From contig CAZZBJ010000002.1 of assembly GCA_964652805.1 (NCBI GenBank), positions 1 through 47,606 of the forward strand: 47,606 nt of DNA, written 5' to 3'. Of this stretch, positions 33,293 to 41,356 are shown piece by piece; position 1 is the stretch's first letter, and every line of letters begins with the position of its first letter. The position numbers were made by a program, and so were the translations under genes. This DNA comes from Claveliimonas sp964652805. GTDB taxonomy: Bacteria; Bacillota; Clostridia; Lachnospirales; Lachnospiraceae. The notes under the pieces are model-generated. The model did not search any database. It saw only the letters and a program-made list of their open reading frames with translations, and was not told the DNA's origin.

Positions 33293-34165
33293 CTATCCCT
33301 TGACCGCTCCGGAAAGTCCGTCCACATAGTACCTTTGCATGAACAGGAACAGAGCCGCGATGGGGATGGAGATCAGCACCGCGCCAGCGGCAAAGCTGGT
33401 GTACCAGCTGTCGATGTACTCCTTCTGCAGCATCTGCCACAGCCCGATAGCGATGGTGTACTGGTCCGAGTTGGCCCGGCAGATCACCTTGGCAAAGATG
33501 AAGTCCAGCCAGGGAGACATGAAGGAGGTCAGCACCGTATAGATGATGATGGGCTTGCTTAAAGGCAGCGTGATCTTTGCAAAAATCTGCCACCTGGTAC
33601 AGCCGTCCAGCAGGGCCGCCTCATCCACCGCGATGGGGATCGTATCGAAAAATCCCTTGGCGATCTGGAAGGACAGTCCCGCCCCGCCGGAGTATACAAG
33701 GATCAGCGCCAGCCTGATGAGGCTGCCCTCCGTCAGGCCCAGGGCCTTCAGGATAAAGTACACGGCGATCATGGACATGAAGCCGGGGAACAGTCCCAGG
33801 ATCATAGCCATGTTCATGTAGGGCTTGCGGAGTTTAAACTTCAGCCTTGACAGGCAGAAGGAGACCGCCAGCACATAGAAGGTGGAAAGGATACAGGAGC
33901 AGATGGCGATGATCAGCGTGTTCATGAACATCTGCGGGAAATTCAGGATGGATGTATCTGTAAAAAGCTTCACATAGTTGTCCAGCGTGAAGGACTGAGG
34001 GAAGAAGGTGGACACGTAGGAACCCTTCTCCCCACGGAAGCTGGTGAGGATGACCCAGACGATGGGAAACACCCAGATTACTGCCAGCACACCCAGCACC
34101 ACGTGGACAATGGAGTTGTTGATAAAACGTTTTCTCTTTGCAGAGTACATGTTCTGTCCGGCCAT
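33293..34165 (-). CDS. malG: Maltodextrin ABC transporter permease, MalG type
   Basis: A 290-residue inner-membrane permease with six helices. The EAA loop that contacts the ATPase is VDEAALLDGCTRWQIFAKITLPLS near 187-210. The N-terminal INNSIVHVVLGVLAVIWVFPIVWVILTSFR and C-terminal YVDGLSGAVKG match MalG proteins. It pairs with MalF (34169) and receives sugar from MalE. No ATPase gene lies in the operon, so a shared MsmK/MalK-type ATPase elsewhere is likely. ATG 34165 follows AGGAGGGTTCTAAACT. Confidence 0.94.
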   Translation of the reverse strand: MAGQNMYSAKRKRFINNSIVHVVLGVLAVIWVFPIVWVILTSFRGEKGSYVSTFFPQSFTLDNYVKLFTDTSILNFPQMFMNTLIIAICSCILSTFYVLAVSFCLSRLKFKLRKPYMNMAMILGLFPGFMSMIAVYFILKALGLTEGSLIRLALILVYSGGAGLSFQIAKGFFDTIPIAVDEAALLDGCTRWQIFAKITLPLSKPIIIYTVLTSFMSPWLDFIFAKVICRANSDQYTIAIGLWQMLQKEYIDSWYTSFAAGAVLISIPIAALFLFMQRYYVDGLSGAVKG

Positions 34166-34168
34166 AGT

Positions 34169-35548
34169 TTAGAACCCTCCTTCTTCTTTGTATGATTTGC
34201 TGTTCCGGTAAGTAAACAGAGCTCCCACCGCCAGGATAACGAAGGTCAGAATACCGATGACAGCGCCGATGTTGTAGTACTGCTTGTCGATGGTCAGCTT
34301 GTACAGCCAGGTCACGAGAAGGTCCGTGCTTCCTGCCGTGGACGCCAGATCCGTCACCGGGTCGCCTCCCGACAGCAGATAGATGACGTTGAAGTTGTTC
34401 ACGTTTCCTGTAAATGTGACGATGAGATAGGGTGTCGTCACGTACAGCATGTAGGGCAGCGTGATCTTGGTAAAGGTCTGGAAGACGTTGGCTCCGTCCA
34501 CCTTGGCCGCCTCGTAGAGCTCTCCCGGAATGTTCTGGAGCACGCCGGTAAGCTGCAGCAGGGTGTAGGGAACGCCCACCCAGATGTTGACCACGATGAC
34601 CGTCACACGGGCCCATGCAGGATCCGTGAAAAAGGGAAGGCTGGCGTCCTGGGCGATCCATCCCAGGTTCCGCAGCAGCACGTTGACGGCTCCCTCCGGC
34701 TGCAGTATGGTCCGCATGATCAGCAGGGACACAAACATGGGCACCGCGCAGGAGAGCACGAAGCAGAACCTCCAGAAGCCCTTTGCCCTTGTCCCCTTCC
34801 GGTTGATGAGGAGGGAGACGATCATGCCGAAGATGTAGTTGCTGAAGGTGGCAAAGAAGGCCCACACCAGCGTCCAGATCAGTACAGACCAGAAGGTGCT
34901 TCCAAGGATACTGCTGGAGTCAAAGAGGGCTTTAAAGTTGTCCAGCCCCACCCAGTCAAAGAGCATCAGATGGTTGTCGATCTTGCTGTAGTTGGTAAAC
35001 GCCATACAGATCATGAAGATCAGAGGCAGCACCGTAAAGGCAAAGATGAACACTGCCGAAGGCGTCATGAGAAGCCTGTGCAGGTTCTCGTGGAGCAGGG
35101 ATTTCAGGTCCTCCCTGAAATTGTTCACGTGTCTGCCCTCCTTTGCGAGGCACTCCGCCTTGTAGGCGCTCCTCAAGGCTCCCCGCCATGCACAGAACAT
35201 GAGCAGCGTCAGCAGCACGGTGGCCACGCCGTACAGAAGGATCAGCACCGACTGGTCTCCCTCTGTGTATGTATAGATCTGACGGACTTCGTCCCAGACC
35301 TCCTCCTGGGGCACTGTGCCCAGGGATGGGAGCATGGCCAGAAAGCCCGCTCCGTTTACCACCATAAATACAATATAGGCCACTTCTATCGCCAGATAGA
35401 TCAGTCCCTTGACCACCTGTCCGTGGATGATATTTCCAAATCCCATGAGCACCATGGAGAGCTTTGTCTCTATGCCGCCCTCCCTGATGGCTCTTGTGCA
35501 TGTGTAGGGAGTCGGAAAATCATTGACTCTCTTTTTAAAAATTCCCAT
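34169..35548 (-). CDS. malF: Maltodextrin ABC transporter permease, MalF type
   Basis: A 459-residue permease. The N-terminal region (about 25-135) holds two to three extra hydrophobic segments with a soluble loop, as usual for Firmicute MalF. The core membrane domain follows, with the EAA loop ELYEAAKVDGANVFQTFTKITLPY near 340. ATG 35548 follows GAGGTGACGAGG and is preferred over an in-frame GTG three codons upstream, which lies within that ribosome site. It sits 3 nt before malG and 23 nt after malE. Confidence 0.93.
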   Translation of the reverse strand: MGIFKKRVNDFPTPYTCTRAIREGGIETKLSMVLMGFGNIIHGQVVKGLIYLAIEVAYIVFMVVNGAGFLAMLPSLGTVPQEEVWDEVRQIYTYTEGDQSVLILLYGVATVLLTLLMFCAWRGALRSAYKAECLAKEGRHVNNFREDLKSLLHENLHRLLMTPSAVFIFAFTVLPLIFMICMAFTNYSKIDNHLMLFDWVGLDNFKALFDSSSILGSTFWSVLIWTLVWAFFATFSNYIFGMIVSLLINRKGTRAKGFWRFCFVLSCAVPMFVSLLIMRTILQPEGAVNVLLRNLGWIAQDASLPFFTDPAWARVTVIVVNIWVGVPYTLLQLTGVLQNIPGELYEAAKVDGANVFQTFTKITLPYMLYVTTPYLIVTFTGNVNNFNVIYLLSGGDPVTDLASTAGSTDLLVTWLYKLTIDKQYYNIGAVIGILTFVILAVGALFTYRNSKSYKEEGGF

Positions 35549-35571
35549 CCTCGTCACCTCATTCCCTTCTG

Positions 35572-36807
35572 TTATGAAATTCCATCACTGTTCATTGCAT
35601 TGTTCATCTCTTCTGTCTGCTCCGCCGCGTTGTCGTGGGTGATGCTTCCGTTCCGGATGCCCTTGCCCATGTTCTCCACCGGCGTCCAGCAGTTGTTCAT
35701 CTTCGACACGAAGGGCTGCAGGATGGATGTGTTTTCAAATGTATTGTTCTGAGCCGTCACCAGCTCGTCTGACGCAAACTCCGACTGAGCCAAAAGCTCT
35801 GTGTTGCAGGGGATGACACTGCACAGCTCGTAGTGGGCCTGCTGGGCCTCCTCGGAGCCCAGGAAGACCGCCAGCTCGATGGCTGCTACCATATTGTCGC
35901 TGTTGGGATTGACCCCGATGGCTTTGGATCCCGCGTAGGCCATCATCTGCACTTCCTCCCCGTTCAGCGTGTAGGTGGGAAGGGAGGCCACACCCATGTT
36001 GTCCCCCAGTGCCTCCTTCACCGCATTGGCATCCCAGGAGCCTGAGAACATGGCGTTGATGCTGCCGTCACGGAGTCCCGCTATACCAGACCCGTCAGCG
36101 TCAATACGGAAGTTTGGATTGCTCTCCAGGTCGATCAGGTAATCCGTCACCTCTTTGGCCTTCTCACCCCCAAAATCCACGCCGGCCGCCTCGTCTGTAC
36201 CGTCCCCAAAAAGGGTACAGCCGTTGCCTATGTAAAATGCCGGCAGATACCAGGAGTTGGTAAACGGGAAGGATACCACTCCCTTCTCAAGCATAGTGTC
36301 CAGGTTCTTTATGTCCTCCTCGGAAAATACCGATTTGTCGTAGTACATGAACCAGGTGTTTGTCGTGAACGGCACACCGTAGAGGTTGTCATCCATGGTC
36401 AGGGAGGCGATGATCTCCTCTGAGTTGGTGGACTCGATCTCCTCCCGGTATTTTCCGCCGAATTTCGCCAGCGCGTTGGCGTCCGTCATGGTGGTCAGCG
36501 TATCGTTGGCAAACATGAATACATCCGCGCTGGCCTCCGGATCCTGGGATACCTGTCCTGCGGCGCTTGCCTCATCGGCCACGCCATACACAAATGTAAT
36601 GTCCCACTCCGGGTGTTCCTCCGCAAACCTCTCGCACATCGTCTGAAGCCATTCTCCGCTGTCCTTTGACTGGTCGTTGGACGGCGACCAGACCATCAGA
36701 CGAACCTTTTCCGCACCGTCCGAATCGCTTCCGTCGGAGGCGGCACACCCGGTAAGTCCTGCCAGCAGCCCTGCTGTGAGCAGCAGAGCCAACCCTCTCT
36801 TCTTCAT
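35572..36807 (-). CDS. malE: Maltodextrin-binding lipoprotein
   Basis: A 411-residue solute-binding protein of the family that includes MalE. The signal peptide KKRGLALLLTAGLLAGLTGC ends in a lipobox (Cys about 20), so it would be lipid-anchored on the outer face of the membrane and pass maltodextrins to MalFG. The chain has the family's GVPFTTNTWFMYYDKSVF block and AFMFSGSWD-type strand (INAMFSGSWDANAV). ATG 36807 follows GGAGATGAAGTG; a long in-frame extension to 37023 would run through the promoter and is not coding. First gene of the nine-gene operon, usually the most expressed. Sugar specificity is inferred from the operon. Confidence 0.93.
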   Translation of the reverse strand: MKKRGLALLLTAGLLAGLTGCAASDGSDSDGAEKVRLMVWSPSNDQSKDSGEWLQTMCERFAEEHPEWDITFVYGVADEASAAGQVSQDPEASADVFMFANDTLTTMTDANALAKFGGKYREEIESTNSEEIIASLTMDDNLYGVPFTTNTWFMYYDKSVFSEEDIKNLDTMLEKGVVSFPFTNSWYLPAFYIGNGCTLFGDGTDEAAGVDFGGEKAKEVTDYLIDLESNPNFRIDADGSGIAGLRDGSINAMFSGSWDANAVKEALGDNMGVASLPTYTLNGEEVQMMAYAGSKAIGVNPNSDNMVAAIELAVFLGSEEAQQAHYELCSVIPCNTELLAQSEFASDELVTAQNNTFENTSILQPFVSKMNNCWTPVENMGKGIRNGSITHDNAAEQTEEMNNAMNSDGIS

Positions 36808-36827
36808 CACTTCATCTCCATTTCTTA

Positions 36828-36846
36828 AAAGTTTCGTATTGTTTCG
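36828..36846 (-). promoter_or_regulatory. Operator-like site at the malE start site
   Basis: On the minus strand ACGAAACAATACGAAACTTT carries two CGAAAC elements. The second is the full CGAAACTTT motif found again at the divergent regulator promoter. It lies just downstream of the -10 element, where a bound LacI-type repressor would block transcription. Confidence 0.6.
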
Positions 36847-36856
36847 TTCTTTGTAA

Positions 36857-36885
36857 AGCATACTCTTTTTTGTTCGCAGAGTCAA
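36857..36885 (-). promoter_or_regulatory. Promoter of the malE operon
   Basis: TTGACT (36880-36885) and TATGCT (36857-36862) with exactly 17 nt between them on the minus strand. The start site would be near 36850, about 43 nt upstream of the malE ATG. Confidence 0.85.
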
Positions 36886-36989
36886 TAAAAACATCGTGCA
36901 TTTTCTTTGAATTGTACATTTTTTATAGTTTTTTACCCTTGTTTTTGTGCACTTTTGTAATACTCGGTTTGTTTTTACTTCTAAATATA

Positions 36990-37045
36990 CCGAAACTTTT
37001 GCGGATTTTGATCGAAAACGCATTGATTTCAGCGAAACTTTCCGC
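36990..37045 (+). promoter_or_regulatory. Two operator-like sites at the regulator promoter
   Basis: CCGAAACTTTTGCGG (36990-37004) and GCGAAACTTTCCGC (37032-37045) are imperfect palindromes sharing CGAAACTTT. The second lies entirely within the spacer of the regulator promoter, so autoregulation is likely. A weaker CGAAAAC occurs at 37013-37019 between them. Confidence 0.6.
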
Positions 37046-37051
37046 TATAAT
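37023..37051 (+). promoter_or_regulatory. Promoter of the LacI-family regulator gene
   Basis: TTGATT (37023-37028) and TATAAT (37046-37051) with a 17-nt spacer, 36 nt upstream of the start codon. Confidence 0.8.
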
Positions 37052-37087
37052 AGGCACAGATATTTCGTGCAGAAGGAGGTCGGAAAA

Positions 37088-38095
37088 ATGGCTACAATAC
37101 AGGATATTGCCGACAGACTGGGCATTTCCAAGGGTACTGTGTCCAAGGCGCTGAACGGGGCGTCAGACATCAGCGAAACTTTACAAAAAAATGTGCTGGA
37201 GACTGCCGTGGAGATGGGCTACACAAAACTGCGCCGCCCCGGTGGCCTGCGCAGACTCTGTATCCTCATTGAGAACATGGAGTACGAGGAGTCTCACCAT
37301 TTCGGCTACGAGATCATCCTGGGCTTTCGGCAGATGGCGGAGCCGGCGGGCTACACAGTGGACATCGTCCCTGTCACGGAAAAGCTCCAGAAGGCCTCCT
37401 CCTACGATGCCTTCATGCTGAAGAACGATTACCTGGGAGCCTTTGTCCTTGGCTTTTCCTTAAGCGACCAGTGGATGAAGGATTTCCAGACAAGCCACAC
37501 CCCCACCGTCCTCTACGACAACTACATCATGGCCAACCCCCACATAGGCTATGTGGGAATTGACAACAACGAGGGCATGGAGCTGGCTGTGGCCCACTTA
37601 AAGAGGCTGGGACACAAGAAGATCGGCTACCTGAGCCAGGCCCTCGGCTCCCACGTCATGCAGGTGCGCCATAAGGCCTTCTTTTCCGCCCTCCGGCAGA
37701 ACGGCCTGAAGGCGGACCCCACATACGCCGGGGCTTCCTATTACACGTCCCAGTGCATAGAAAAACATCTGCCCCGCCTTCTTCACAAGGGTATCACGGC
37801 TGTCATCTGCAGCCACGACCTGATTGCCAACGCATCTCTCGGCCAGTGTCAGCAGATGGGCCTTAGGATTCCCGCCGACGTGAGCATCATCGGCTTTGAC
37901 GACCTTCCCATCTGCGCCTACACCTCCCCGCCCCTCACCACTGTGCGCCAGGAGCGGGTGCAGCTTGGCAAGAGCGGCTACTACGCTCTGGAAAGCCTGA
38001 TGAACCATGTGGCCATCGGCACTCTGCTGCTCCACGCCAGCCTGGTGGTAAGAAAATCCACCGGAGAGGCAAAAAGAGGAGCGGACAGCGCCTGA
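37088..38095 (+). CDS. LacI-family transcriptional regulator of the maltodextrin operon
   Basis: A 335-residue regulator. The helix-turn-helix at 2-24 (TIQDIADRLGISKGTVSKALN) and hinge helix are typical of the LacI family. The periplasmic-binding-protein-like sugar domain follows from about 62, with VGIDNNEGMELAVAHL and the signature SIIGFDDLPICAYTSPPLTTVRQ near the end. It is divergent from malE, and CGAAACTTT motifs at both promoters make it the likely local repressor, released by maltose or maltodextrin (inference). ATG 37088 follows AGAAGGAGGTCGGAAAA; a longer frame from 36947 crosses the promoter. The last codons lie inside the terminator stem. Confidence 0.93.
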   Translation: MATIQDIADRLGISKGTVSKALNGASDISETLQKNVLETAVEMGYTKLRRPGGLRRLCILIENMEYEESHHFGYEIILGFRQMAEPAGYTVDIVPVTEKLQKASSYDAFMLKNDYLGAFVLGFSLSDQWMKDFQTSHTPTVLYDNYIMANPHIGYVGIDNNEGMELAVAHLKRLGHKKIGYLSQALGSHVMQVRHKAFFSALRQNGLKADPTYAGASYYTSQCIEKHLPRLLHKGITAVICSHDLIANASLGQCQQMGLRIPADVSIIGFDDLPICAYTSPPLTTVRQERVQLGKSGYYALESLMNHVAIGTLLLHASLVVRKSTGEAKRGADSA

Positions 38096-38131
38096 TCTCC
38101 TGACGGGGCGGGCTGTCCGCTTCTCTTTTTT
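38071..38131. terminator. Bidirectional terminator between the LacI gene and ansA
   Basis: GCGGACAGC (38081-38089) pairs with GCTGTCCGC (38112-38120), extended by AAAAAGAGG/TCTCTTTTT with one mismatch. An A-run and T-run on both sides serve both convergent genes. The LacI stop codon lies in the loop. Confidence 0.85.
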
Positions 38132-38135
38132 TCAA

Positions 38136-39146
38136 TTATCTTCTTTTTGTAAACAGTACATCGTGGTTGATCTCTGTGTAGAATTCCCTCTTCACCCTGC
38201 TGCAGCCGGGGACCCCCCGCCCCATCAGCCACATCATTTTGGTGATCACCGTCTCCAGCGTCATGTCGTAGGCCTCCAGAAGTTCAAAGTCCTGTTTGAC
38301 CTGTTTGCCCACCTCGTAGACCGTCATGTTGCTGCCCTCCTTGGCCACCTGGGTCGCCATGATCACATACTTTCCTTTTCCCCGCCATTTTTCCATTTCC
38401 TCGTAGAAGACCGGGAGCAGATGACAGGGGATACCCCCTACGCCAAAGCTCTCAATGACAATGCAGTCGTAATGCTCAAAAAGAAAGGGCAGGATATCAC
38501 CCCGCATGCCGGGTATAAGCTTGAGGACATACACGCTGTCCTTCAGGTCATAGAAAAATTCAGGGACTCCGGCGCAGGGCTCCTCCCTGATGTACCGCAC
38601 GAGAATTCCATCCTGTATCACCGCAAGATAGGGAAAGTTGATGCTGGAGAAGGCGTCATGGCTCTTGGCCCTCTCCTTCTTGGCTCTCGTTCCCGCAATC
38701 ACTTTGCCGTCAAAGACAATACTCACGTTCCGGGAGCTGCTGTCCGCCGCATAGATAAAGCTGTCCAGCAGATTCGTCCTGGCGTCTGTCACATCCATAC
38801 AGATGGGCTTCTGGGCTCCCGTGATCACAATGGGCTTCCGGGAATTCCGTATCATGTAGGAGAGGGCCGCCGCCGTGTAGGCCAGGGTATCTGTTCCGTG
38901 ACAGATCACAAACCCGTCGTAGTCCTCATAGTTTTCTTCCACTGTGCGCACAAGCAGCTTCCAGTGCTCCGGCGTCACGTTCGTGCTGTCCAGGCTGCAC
39001 ACCTGCATGGCGTCCACATGGCAGACCTCCCTCACAGCCGGGATACACTGCAGGATATCCTCTGTTCCGAGACCGGGCCGCAGTCCCCGCTCTGTCTGTA
39101 TCGAAGCGATGGTGCCCCCTGTTCCGATCATCAGTATCTTTTTCAT
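38136..39146 (-). CDS. ansA: Type I L-asparaginase
   Basis: A 336-residue cytosolic asparaginase that converts asparagine to aspartate and ammonia. The first catalytic Thr is in MIGTGGTIAS near residue 10 and the second in VICHGTDTLAYTA near residue 85, with the Lys partner in ITGAQKP. The C-terminal domain has ESFGVGGIPC. ATG 39146 is preferred because family members begin MKKILMIGTGG; an ATG nine codons upstream overlaps the YitT gene but has no ribosome site. Last gene in the peptide-use operon, ending in a strong terminator. Confidence 0.92.
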   Translation of the reverse strand: MKKILMIGTGGTIASIQTERGLRPGLGTEDILQCIPAVREVCHVDAMQVCSLDSTNVTPEHWKLLVRTVEENYEDYDGFVICHGTDTLAYTAAALSYMIRNSRKPIVITGAQKPICMDVTDARTNLLDSFIYAADSSSRNVSIVFDGKVIAGTRAKKERAKSHDAFSSINFPYLAVIQDGILVRYIREEPCAGVPEFFYDLKDSVYVLKLIPGMRGDILPFLFEHYDCIVIESFGVGGIPCHLLPVFYEEMEKWRGKGKYVIMATQVAKEGSNMTVYEVGKQVKQDFELLEAYDMTLETVITKMMWLMGRGVPGCSRVKREFYTEINHDVLFTKRR

Positions 39147-39165
39147 CTTTCCCTGTTCTCTCCGC

Positions 39166-40026
39166 TCATTCATTGGGCTTCAGATAAAATCTGCCTGCGA
39201 TCCGCTCCGTCCGCAGCACGTTTGTAAATGCGTGGGGATCCGCCTTTTTGATGGCCCGCACCACATCCTTCTGCTCCGCGCTGGAGACGACGGAATAGAC
39301 TACCTTTCTCTCCCGGTGCGCATAGGAGCCCTCCCCCTCCAGTACGGTGGCGCCGTGATGGCTCGTCCTGGATATGGCTTCGTAGACTGCCCTGGCGTGG
39401 TCCGTCACCACAAGCAGCGTCCGCTGCTGGTACTTTTTATACAGAACGTGCAGTACCTGAGTGGACGCATACTGGAAAATGATGGAATAGAGCGCCTTCT
39501 CCCATCCAAACAGAGCGCCTGCCAGGCAGAGGATCACCACATTCAACCCCAACACCATATTGAAAGCGTCAATCCCCTTCTTCTCTGACAGGTAGATGGC
39601 AATAAAATCCGTTCCGCCCATGGTGGCGTTGACTGCCAGACACATGCTGATGGCAAGCCCGTTGACCATGCCGCCGAAGACAGCTATCAGAAGGGTGTCG
39701 TAGGTAATAACGTATCCTGGAAGGATGTCCGTCAACACACTGGTAAGCACAATGGACAGACAGGAAAACAGCGAAAATTTCTTTCCGATAAACCGGAACC
39801 CGATATAGACGGGCACCGCATTGATGGCCACATTCAGAACCGTGTAGGGAATCTCCACGTGAAAGAACAGCTCCCCTGCGCGCTGAAAGAGAAGGGTCAG
39901 CCCTGTGGCTCCGCCTGGAAAAAGACCTCCGGTCCGCACGAAGGTCTTGATGTTCAGCGCCATGATGACAGAGGCAGCGCAGATGACGATGACCCTCTTT
40001 ATATCTTTTTCCGGTTCAAATTTCAT
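39166..40026 (-). CDS. YitT-family membrane protein
   Basis: A 286-residue protein with five to six hydrophobic segments in the first 200 residues, including the family's FPGGATGLTLL and NLLL-type NATMGGTDFIAIYLS repeats. A soluble C-terminal DUF2179 domain spans about 205-280 (TDHARAVYEAISRTSHHGATVLEGEG). The function of the family is unsettled; a transport role is often assumed. Its place between the aminopeptidase and asparaginase genes hints at amino acid movement (inference). ATG 40026 begins 5 nt after the aminopeptidase stop; a TTG at 40050 would give eight more residues and cannot be excluded. Confidence 0.88.
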   Translation of the reverse strand: MKFEPEKDIKRVIVICAASVIMALNIKTFVRTGGLFPGGATGLTLLFQRAGELFFHVEIPYTVLNVAINAVPVYIGFRFIGKKFSLFSCLSIVLTSVLTDILPGYVITYDTLLIAVFGGMVNGLAISMCLAVNATMGGTDFIAIYLSEKKGIDAFNMVLGLNVVILCLAGALFGWEKALYSIIFQYASTQVLHVLYKKYQQRTLLVVTDHARAVYEAISRTSHHGATVLEGEGSYAHRERKVVYSVVSSAEQKDVVRAIKKADPHAFTNVLRTERIAGRFYLKPNE

Positions 40027-40031
40027 ACCCC

Positions 40032-41354
40032 TCACAACCTTTCCCGGCAAAGCGTATATTCCCCGATGCCGCTGTCAAAGAACTGCCGCATCGCCCTTAT
40101 CATATAGCCCACGTCCCGCACCCCGGCGGTCTCATAGGCCGAGTGCATGGCCAGCTGAGGCAGGCCGATGTCCACCGCGTTCATGGACACCTGGGACATA
40201 GCGATGTTCCCCAGGGTGCTCCCCCCTCGCATATCCGACCGGTTGGCAAAAAACTGGAGGGGCACGCCGGCCTTCTCGCAGATCCCCCTCCACAGGGCGA
40301 TGCTGACCGCGTCGCTTGTGTACTGCTGCCCTGCGTGGGACTTCACCACGATCCCCCGGTTCATATAGACGCAGTTGTCCGGATCTGACTTCTCAGGGTG
40401 GTTCGGATGAACCGCGTGGGCGTTGTCACAACTTACCATAAAGCTGGAGGCCAGCGCCCGCCGGTAATCCTCCTCTGTCATGGACAGGCCATTGTTGATC
40501 CGCAGGAGCACATCGCCCAGAAAGGTGGAGCCGGCGCCCTGCTTCGTGTTAGACCCCACCTCTTCATTGTCAAAGCAGGCGAACACATTCACATTTCCCT
40601 CTGCCCCTGCCTCCGCAAAGCCCTGAAGAGAGGTCCAGGCGCACTCCAGATCGTCCAGTCTGGCGGCGGACAGGAATTCGCCCCGCCGTCCCCACACGGC
40701 GGGCTTCATGCGGCTGTACAGATAGAGATCCATACCATAAATCTCCTCCGGCTCTGCCGCCAGCTCCTCCGCCACCAGTTTTTTCAGGTCTCCCTTCATG
40801 CCCCCCTCCCCAAAAAGGGGAAGCATATCGATCTGCTTATTAAAGCTCCGACCCTCGTTCGCCTCCCGATCCATGTGGATCGCCAGGCTTGGAATGAGAA
40901 ACAGGTCCCGGTCCAGCATCACCAGACGCTCAGACCAGCCTCCGGTCGTCTTAAGGACAGCCCGGCCGGCCGCGGACAGAGGCCTGTCCAGCCAGGTGGA
41001 GCAGACCATGCTGCCGTACCCCTCTGTATTGAGCTTCGTGTATCTGTCCCCGACGCTGATCTCCGCCTCTTCCTTGATCCGAAAGCAGGGGGAGTCGCTG
41101 TGGGAGGCAGCCACCTTAAAGCTGTAATCCTCCAGGGAATCCCCGATCTGAAACGCTATGATACTGGAACTGTTCCGGGTCACATAGTATTTCCCGCCAA
41201 GGCTTATCTCCCAGCGCTCCCGCTCGTCCAGTTTCCGGTAGCCCCTCTCATCCAGCACCTTCCCCAGGCCGGCTACCGCATGAAAGGCAGTAGGGCTTTC
41301 CTCCAGAAAGCGGAGCAGCCCTCCTGTCGGTTCATCACATTTCTCCCGTTTCAT
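40032..41354 (-). CDS. apeB: M18-family aminopeptidase
   Basis: A 440-residue zinc aminopeptidase that removes N-terminal residues, mostly acidic or hydrophobic, from peptides. Metal-binding and catalytic blocks seen are VAASHSDSPCFRIK near residue 85, FACFDNEEVGSNTKQGAGS near residue 262 and VSCDNAHAVHPNHPEK near residue 308. The C terminus has SDMRGGSTLGNI and PQLAMHSAYETAG. It begins only 2 nt after pepT, so the two peptidases are co-expressed with the peptide permease. Intact. Confidence 0.95.
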   Translation of the reverse strand: MKREKCDEPTGGLLRFLEESPTAFHAVAGLGKVLDERGYRKLDERERWEISLGGKYYVTRNSSSIIAFQIGDSLEDYSFKVAASHSDSPCFRIKEEAEISVGDRYTKLNTEGYGSMVCSTWLDRPLSAAGRAVLKTTGGWSERLVMLDRDLFLIPSLAIHMDREANEGRSFNKQIDMLPLFGEGGMKGDLKKLVAEELAAEPEEIYGMDLYLYSRMKPAVWGRRGEFLSAARLDDLECAWTSLQGFAEAGAEGNVNVFACFDNEEVGSNTKQGAGSTFLGDVLLRINNGLSMTEEDYRRALASSFMVSCDNAHAVHPNHPEKSDPDNCVYMNRGIVVKSHAGQQYTSDAVSIALWRGICEKAGVPLQFFANRSDMRGGSTLGNIAMSQVSMNAVDIGLPQLAMHSAYETAGVRDVGYMIRAMRQFFDSGIGEYTLCRERL

Positions 41355-41356
41355 GT

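Noticed and set aside
33252..33593. Minus-strand open frame of 113 codons at the end of malG
   Set aside because: It is a frame-shifted reading of malG, which is intact in its own frame up to 33293.
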